A stretch of 42,154 nucleotides of DNA. Origin: Chloroflexota bacterium. GTDB lineage: Bacteria; Chloroflexota; Dormibacteria; CF-121. Below are positions 38,632-42,154 of this stretch, piece after piece. Position numbers and translations under genes: made by a program. Below the pieces are notes generated by a model. The model saw nothing but the letters and a program-made list of their open reading frames with translations, was not told where the DNA came from and made no database searches. Location of the stretch: positions 1 through 42,154 of the forward strand of contig VBID01000135.1 of NCBI GenBank assembly GCA_005880615.1. The letters are read 5' to 3'. Every line of letters starts with the position of its first letter. Position 1 is the first letter of the stretch.

Positions 38632-38859
38632 ATGGCCGAAGGTACCGAAACCGTGAGTGTGAGAAAGAGTCCGAAGCGCATTGCGACCAAGCGGGCGGCG
38701 AGCAAACGAATCGCTAGCAAGCGCGTAGCCAGCAAGCGCATCGCGAGCAAGCGAGTGGCGAGCAAGCGCGTAGCCAGCAAGCGTGTGGCCAGCAAGCGTG
38801 TGGCTAGCAAGCGAGTCGCGAGCAAACGTACCGCTGCGAGCAGGTCGTCTCTTTCGTAA
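38632..38859 (+). CDS. 75-aa lysine/arginine-rich protein made of ASKR(V/I) pentads
   Basis: After a 12-residue head (MAEGTETVSVRK) the protein is eleven consecutive pentads (residues 13-67), mostly ASKRV or ASKRI, ending AASRSSLS. Net charge is strongly positive and there is no hydrophobic core, as in histone H1-like tails. It probably coats nucleic acid. AAAGGAGGTGA lies just before the ATG, an almost perfect ribosome site, and an intrinsic terminator follows, so this is a well-expressed single gene. Codons vary between pentads (AAG/AAA, CGC/CGA/CGT, GTA/GTG/GTC) while the amino acids hold, arguing for selection on the protein. Confidence 0.85.
   Translation: MAEGTETVSVRKSPKRIATKRAASKRIASKRVASKRIASKRVASKRVASKRVASKRVASKRVASKRTAASRSSLS
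38668..38832 (+). repeat. eleven 15-bp tandem coding repeats
   Basis: Units of the type GCGAGCAAGCGCGTA encode ASKRV; synonymous changes keep the peptide constant. Copy number could change by slippage in steps of five residues. Confidence 0.85.
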
Positions 38860-38891
38860 AGGGCCCTTCCGATCACTACCCGAGCGCGCTT

Positions 38892-38920
38892 GGGCAGCCC
38901 GGTGGCTGCCCTTCTCTTTT
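38892..38920 (+). terminator. intrinsic terminator after the pentad-repeat gene
   Basis: GGGCAGCC-CGGT-GGCTGCCC forms a perfect 8-bp stem followed by TTCTCTTTT, the best Rho-independent terminator in the window. Confidence 0.85.
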
Positions 38921-38934
38921 CCCCTGCGCCGACC

Positions 38935-38940
38935 TATCAT
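38935..38940 (+). promoter_or_regulatory. -10 element of the Crp/Fnr gene, leaderless
   Basis: TATCAT ends 6 nt before the ATG at 38947; no Shine-Dalgarno is present. Confidence 0.5.
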
Positions 38941-38946
38941 GCCGCC

Positions 38947-39627
38947 ATGGATCCCCTGCCGGTCCTCTCCCGGACGGCCCTGTTCCAGGGGATACCGGCT
39001 GGTGAACTCGAGCCGCTGGCTGCGGCCGCCAGGGTGCGCACCTACACCGCTGGCTCATATCTCTTCCACGAGGGCGATCCGGCTGGCGTCCTGTATGTCA
39101 TCATGCGAGGCCAGGTCAAGATCGCCCGGATGGGGACAGGTGGCAACGAGGCGGTCTTCGCGGTACTCCTTCCGGGCGACAGCTTTGGCGAGGTGAGCCT
39201 CTTCGACGACGAGCCGGTCCGAAGCATGGACGCCGAAGCGATGGAGCCGACCGAGTGTCTGACTCTGGAGCGGCAGGCACTGCTGGACTTCCTGGAGCGG
39301 AACCCAGCCGCGGTCCGGCATATCATCCGAGTGCTGTGCGGACACCTGCGGCGGGTGGACGAGAGTTTCTCCGAGGCGGTGTTCCTCGACATCCCCGGCC
39401 GGGTGGCGCGGAAGCTGCTCGATCTCGCCGCCGAGCACGGCCAGAAGACCAGCCAGGGCGTCCGGATCGATATGCACCTCACCCAGCGAACCCTGGCGGG
39501 TATGGTTGCGGCCAGCCGTGAGAACGTCAACCGCGCGCTGTCTCGACTCGCCGGCCGCGGCGACATCATCCAGGAGGCCGGCTACATTACAATCGTCCGT
39601 CCCGCCGAGCTGCGCAAACGCAGCTGA
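38947..39627 (+). CDS. Crp/Fnr-family transcriptional regulator
   Basis: A 226-aa regulator. The N-terminal domain (RTALFQGIPAGELEPLAAAA; GSYLFHEGDPAGVLYVIMRG; FGEVSLFDDEPVRS) is a cNMP-type sensor; the cassette lacks the R-[TS]-A pattern of true cAMP binders, so the ligand may differ. There are no Fnr-type iron-sulfur cysteines at the N-terminus. The C-terminal winged helix is clear (DIPGRVARKLLDLA; LTQRTLAGMVAASRENVNRA, then LSRLAGRGDI). The ATG at 38947 is used; the open frame before it crosses the preceding terminator. It probably regulates the surrounding cNMP genes, which is inference from proximity. Confidence 0.93.
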   Translation: MDPLPVLSRTALFQGIPAGELEPLAAAARVRTYTAGSYLFHEGDPAGVLYVIMRGQVKIARMGTGGNEAVFAVLLPGDSFGEVSLFDDEPVRSMDAEAMEPTECLTLERQALLDFLERNPAAVRHIIRVLCGHLRRVDESFSEAVFLDIPGRVARKLLDLAAEHGQKTSQGVRIDMHLTQRTLAGMVAASRENVNRALSRLAGRGDIIQEAGYITIVRPAELRKRS

Positions 39628-39714
39628 CCCGCCCCCTTGTCGATTTGCGGCGCCCGCCGTTCGTCGACAGGGCAGAATAGATAACGGGCCGACGAGGGTC
39701 CGAGGAGGATGGAC

Positions 39715-40074
39715 ATGAAGTACATGCTGTCGTTTATTGAGGAAGGGTCTCCGGACCAGGTTCCCGAGGCGAAACGCAATGAGACCTATGCCCGCATCGG
39801 GGAGTGGTGGACCGACCTGGCCCAGAAGGGCAAGATCACCGAGGGACACCAGCTCCAGCCGCCGCACACGGCGACCACCGTCAAAGTGAACGGTGGAAAG
39901 GCGGTCGTCACCGATGGACCATTCTCGGAGTCCAAGGAGACGGTTGGCGGGTTCGGGATCGTGAACGTGGCCAACCTCGATGAGGCGATCGCCATCGCCA
40001 AGACCTGGCCGGGAGTCGGAGTGTTCAACCGCAAGGTCGAGATCCGGCCCGTCATCGAGCGCGAGGGCATGTAG
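39715..40074 (+). CDS. YCII/DGPF-domain protein, ECF42 partner
   Basis: A 119-aa YCII-like protein: MKYMLSFIEEG at the start, ARIGEWWTDLAQKGKITEGH, then the diagnostic VTDGPFSESKETVGGF and RKVEIRPV. DGPF proteins are the constant genomic partners of ECF42 sigma factors; their exact role is unproven. AGGAGG lies 6 nt before the ATG at 39715, which decides against the in-frame ATG two codons upstream. The TAG stop is followed, in the same frame, by the sigma factor coding sequence. Confidence 0.92.
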   Translation: MKYMLSFIEEGSPDQVPEAKRNETYARIGEWWTDLAQKGKITEGHQLQPPHTATTVKVNGGKAVVTDGPFSESKETVGGFGIVNVANLDEAIAIAKTWPGVGVFNRKVEIRPVIEREGM

Positions 40075-40077
40075 GCG

Positions 40078-41325
40078 ATAGCGGAACCCAAGCATCACCC
40101 TCCTCCGCAAGGACGACGGAATACCCAGGTCGATCTCGCTCTCACCAAGGTTTTTCGCGAGGAAGCGGGCCGGCTAACCGCAGCCCTGGTCCGCTTCCTC
40201 GGCGACTTCGATCTGGGCGAGGAACTGGTGCAGGAGGCCGTGGTCGAGGCGCTCGAGCACTGGCCCACCGATGGGATCCCGGACAAGCCTGGAGCGTGGC
40301 TCCTCACCACGGCCCGGCGGAAAGCTCTGGACCGCCTTCGGCGGAAGGCGAAGTACCAGGAGAAGCTATCGCTCCTGGTCGGGTCGCGGCCCCAGGAGAT
40401 CCGCGGCGAGGGCGACGACCGTCTCCAGCTCATCTTTACGTGTTGCCACCCGGCGCTGTCGCGCGAGGCGCAGGTCGCTCTCACCCTGCGGGCGGTCATC
40501 GGCCTGACCACCAGCGAGATCGCCCGAGCGTTCCTCACCAACGAAGCCACGATCGCGCAGCGCATCGTGCGCGCCAAGCGCAAAATCGTCGAAGCCGGCA
40601 TCCCGTACCGCGTGCCGCCGCCCGAGGAGATGGCCGATCGGCTCGGACAGGTCCTGGCCGTGCTCTACCTGACTTTCAACGAGGGCTTCCTGGCCAGCGG
40701 CGGAGCCCTACCGGAGCGCCGCGAGCTGGCCGAGGACGCGCTCTGGCTGACCAGTCTCCTGGTGCGGCTGATGCCGGGGGAACCCGAGGCGATCGGCCTG
40801 CTGGCCCTGATGCGGCTGCATCTGTCGCGCGCCCAAACTCGGTTCGATGCCAGCGGTGGGATAGTGCTGTTGAAAGACCAGGATCGCAGCCGGTGGGACC
40901 ATGCGGCCATCAACGAGGCTCGCCAGCTGATCGAACAGGTTGCCCGGCTCGGGCGCCCTGGTCCGTACCAGGTCCAGGCATCGATTGCCGCCGTGCACGC
41001 CCAAGCGCCGTCGTGGGTGGAGACGAATTGGCTCGAGATCCTCATCTTCTATGACTCGCTTCTGGCGTTCTGGCCGACACCGGTGGTGCGGCTGAACCGC
41101 GCCATCGCCCTCTTCCATGTCGCCGGCCCGATTCCAGCCCTGGAGGAAGTCGACAGGCTGGTCGCCGACCTGGATGACTACCACCTGTTCCACGCGACGC
41201 GAGCCCAATTTCTCCGGGCGCTGGATCGAAATCAGGAAGCCCGAGAGGCTGACGCCCGGGCGTTGGAGCTGGCGACCAACCCGGCCGAGCGGGCGCTGAT
41301 CGAGCACCGGCTGGGCGATTTGTAG
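40078..41325 (+). CDS. ECF42-type RNA polymerase sigma factor
   Basis: The protein has sigma region 2 (VFREEAGRLTAALVRFLGD; DLGEELVQEAVVEALEHWP; GAWLLTTARRKALDRLRR), region 4 (LTLRAVIGLTTSEIARAFLT; TIAQRIVRAKRKI) and the long C-terminal helical/TPR-like extension of ECF42 (VLYLTFNEGFLAS; EDALWLTSLLVRL; RLNRAIALFHVAG; NPAERALIEHRL). Sigma factors of this group direct RNA polymerase to DGPF genes. The start is a puzzle: no ATG, GTG or TTG lies in frame between the TAG of the DGPF gene and a GTG at 40228, which falls inside region 2. I list 40078 (ATA, right after the TAG) as the earliest possible codon. A rare start, readthrough or an error must be involved. Confidence 0.88.
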   Translation: MAEPKHHPPPQGRRNTQVDLALTKVFREEAGRLTAALVRFLGDFDLGEELVQEAVVEALEHWPTDGIPDKPGAWLLTTARRKALDRLRRKAKYQEKLSLLVGSRPQEIRGEGDDRLQLIFTCCHPALSREAQVALTLRAVIGLTTSEIARAFLTNEATIAQRIVRAKRKIVEAGIPYRVPPPEEMADRLGQVLAVLYLTFNEGFLASGGALPERRELAEDALWLTSLLVRLMPGEPEAIGLLALMRLHLSRAQTRFDASGGIVLLKDQDRSRWDHAAINEARQLIEQVARLGRPGPYQVQASIAAVHAQAPSWVETNWLEILIFYDSLLAFWPTPVVRLNRAIALFHVAGPIPALEEVDRLVADLDDYHLFHATRAQFLRALDRNQEAREADARALELATNPAERALIEHRLGDL

Positions 41326-41331
41326 GACCTG

Positions 41332-41370
41332 GCTCCCCCGGGTCCCTCCCCTGAGGGGGAGGGACATGAA
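41332..41370. repeat. C/G-rich palindromic repeat copy after the sigma gene
   Basis: GTCCCTCCCCTGAGGGGGAG between convergent genes, 7 bp after the sigma stop. Confidence 0.65.
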
Positions 41371-41405
41371 GCGGGGAGGATTTCGAACGCGCCTGCCGTA
41401 AGCGC

Positions 41406-41873
41406 TTATTGCACTCGCAGCCGAACCGCGGTGCCGAGGAAGTCAGCGTGCGCCGTCTTCTCCGCCTGGTTGATCACGATCGAAACGATGCCCTTCTCCC
41501 GTGGCCCGAGCGTGGGCTGACCGACGACCACCCCGGCAATCTTGACGGTATCGCCCGAGCGCTGCACGCCAGTCACTCGGATCGATCGCACGGTACCGGG
41601 GAACAGGATGGTGCTCATGGCTTCCGGGGCCCCCGCAAAGAGGCTCTTGGTCACGGTCCCGGTACCGCGATCCAGGTTCACGGCGCCCTCGACCACGAAG
41701 GACGCATACACCGGTAGTGGATGCTTCGGCAGACCGGCCACGGCTCGGAATGTAAGGGCCCGCTCGCCGGTCCAGGTCAGAATCCCGCTCATCGGGACGG
41801 CGGCGCTGGCGAGAGCGACGGCCGAGCCGGCCGCGGCCATCCCCAGGAATTGGCGTCGATCGAGCTGCTTCAT
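41406..41873 (-). CDS. Tat-exported uncharacterised protein
   Basis: A 155-aa protein with a twin-arginine signal: DRRQFLGMAAAGSAVALASA fits the RRxFL consensus followed by a hydrophobic stretch and an Ala-rich cleavage region. The mature ~120 residues are beta-rich (ALTFRAVAGLPKHPLPVYAS; VRSIRVTGVQRSGDTVKIAG; GIVSIVINQAEKTAHADF), with no family that I recognise. The ATG at 41873 is chosen to begin the signal; AGGAGG lies 11 nt upstream. It follows the DUF4331 gene by 13 bp, so both are probably exported and co-transcribed. Confidence 0.78.
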   Translation of the reverse strand: MKQLDRRQFLGMAAAGSAVALASAAVPMSGILTWTGERALTFRAVAGLPKHPLPVYASFVVEGAVNLDRGTGTVTKSLFAGAPEAMSTILFPGTVRSIRVTGVQRSGDTVKIAGVVVGQPTLGPREKGIVSIVINQAEKTAHADFLGTAVRLRVQ

Positions 41874-41886
41874 GGCTCCCACCCTC

Positions 41887-42154
41887 CTAGTGCGGTGTCC
41901 CGGCGTACGGGAAGCGGTCAAGGTAGTCCGTGTGCGGTCCTACGTTGTCGGTCGTCAGGCCACCGTTGGTCACCAGGCTGAGCGAAATGCTGATCACGTC
42001 GTCTCGCAGCCGGCGCCCATTCAGCTTCGCGTAATCGGTTGGCTTGGAAAAGTCGTAGTTGAGGACGTCCGGGAGGAGTACGGTGGCGAGAGCCGGCGAT
42101 CCGCCCAGCGCGCTCAGCGTGTTCATGAAGCTCTGGACAAAGGTCATCCCTTCG
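41887..42154 (-). CDS. DUF4331 family protein, C-terminal part only
   Basis: The visible ~88 residues match the end of DUF4331 proteins: VLLPDVLNYDF, then LNGRRLRDDVISISLSLVTN and a short tail. The frame is open across the right edge (Glu-Gly precede the first Met), so most of the protein, usually 400-600 aa with a signal peptide, lies outside the window. DUF4331 proteins are secreted and of unknown function. They are often found near ECF sigma factors, as here. Confidence 0.78.
   Translation of the reverse strand, partial: EGMTFVQSFMNTLSALGGSPALATVLLPDVLNYDFSKPTDYAKLNGRRLRDDVISISLSLVTNGGLTTDNVGPHTDYLDRFPYAGTPH

Noticed and set aside
38668-38832. Possible CRISPR-like array
   Set aside because: The 15-bp units are contiguous, without spacers, and encode a regular peptide with synonymous variation.
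35248-40080. TAG recoded as a sense codon
   Set aside because: Two in-frame TAG junctions suggested it, but TAG ends many normal genes here (VOC, GGDEF-EAL, TetR, DUF4145, sigma factor), so it works as a stop.

Overview
The window is GC-rich bacterial chromosome with dense coding, many 1-17 nt start/stop overlaps and frequent GTG/TTG starts. The family mix is an ECF42-type sigma factor with its DGPF partner, an archaeal-type ATP-dependent DNA ligase, a MASE1 histidine kinase, a TM0106-type nuclease-helicase, a DUF5996 protein and several cyclic-nucleotide-binding (cNMP) proteins. Together with many apparently leaderless starts, this suggests a Chloroflexota- or Dormibacterota-like soil bacterium. 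That placement is inference; no rRNA or tRNA gene was recognised.

Layout. 1-2.2 kb: a minus-strand operon (Tag-like glycosylase, AraC regulator, ABC ATPase running off the left edge). 2.3-7 kb: small enzymes, a four-helix membrane protein, a MASE1 kinase and a DUF5996 protein. 7.2-10.4 kb: a large REC-PASx4-GGDEF-EAL c-di-GMP protein. 10.4-13.4 kb: a TMEM175-like channel and a NUDIX-DNA ligase operon. 13.4-19.9 kb: a sugar or polyol locus. There a LacI regulator, PfkB kinase, xylulokinase and a truncated AroE-like gene face a FrcBCA-like ABC importer across a shared operator region. 19.9-26.1 kb: an accessory block of nucleic-acid enzymes (TM0106 nuclease-helicase, QVKS-motif protein, membrane-anchored Mrr nuclease) and a twice-frameshifted histone-deacetylase-like pseudogene.

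26.19-28.88 kb is a complete IS1595-type transposon with 34-bp terminal inverted repeats. Besides its transposase it carries three cargo genes on the opposite strand: a zinc-ribbon DUF4145 protein, a 57-aa basic protein and a three-helix membrane protein translationally coupled to it. This is my best candidate for an undescribed system. 28.9-34.6 kb holds an ArsR-SRPBCC fusion, a dienelactone-hydrolase operon and a TetR/MFS efflux pair with matching operators. 34.7-39.6 kb is a cNMP cluster: two stand-alone cNMP-domain proteins, an M50 protease fused to two cNMP domains, a zinc-knuckle protein, a 75-aa protein made of ASKRV pentads, and a Crp/Fnr regulator. 39.7-42.15 kb has the DGPF/ECF42 pair, a Tat-exported protein and a DUF4331 fragment.

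Two patterns run through the window. First, many genes have a -10-like hexamer exactly 6-7 nt before the start codon and no Shine-Dalgarno, as expected of leaderless mRNAs. Second, a short C/G-rich palindromic repeat occurs about 14 times between 21 and 41.4 kb, twice in frame inside the nuclease-helicase gene.
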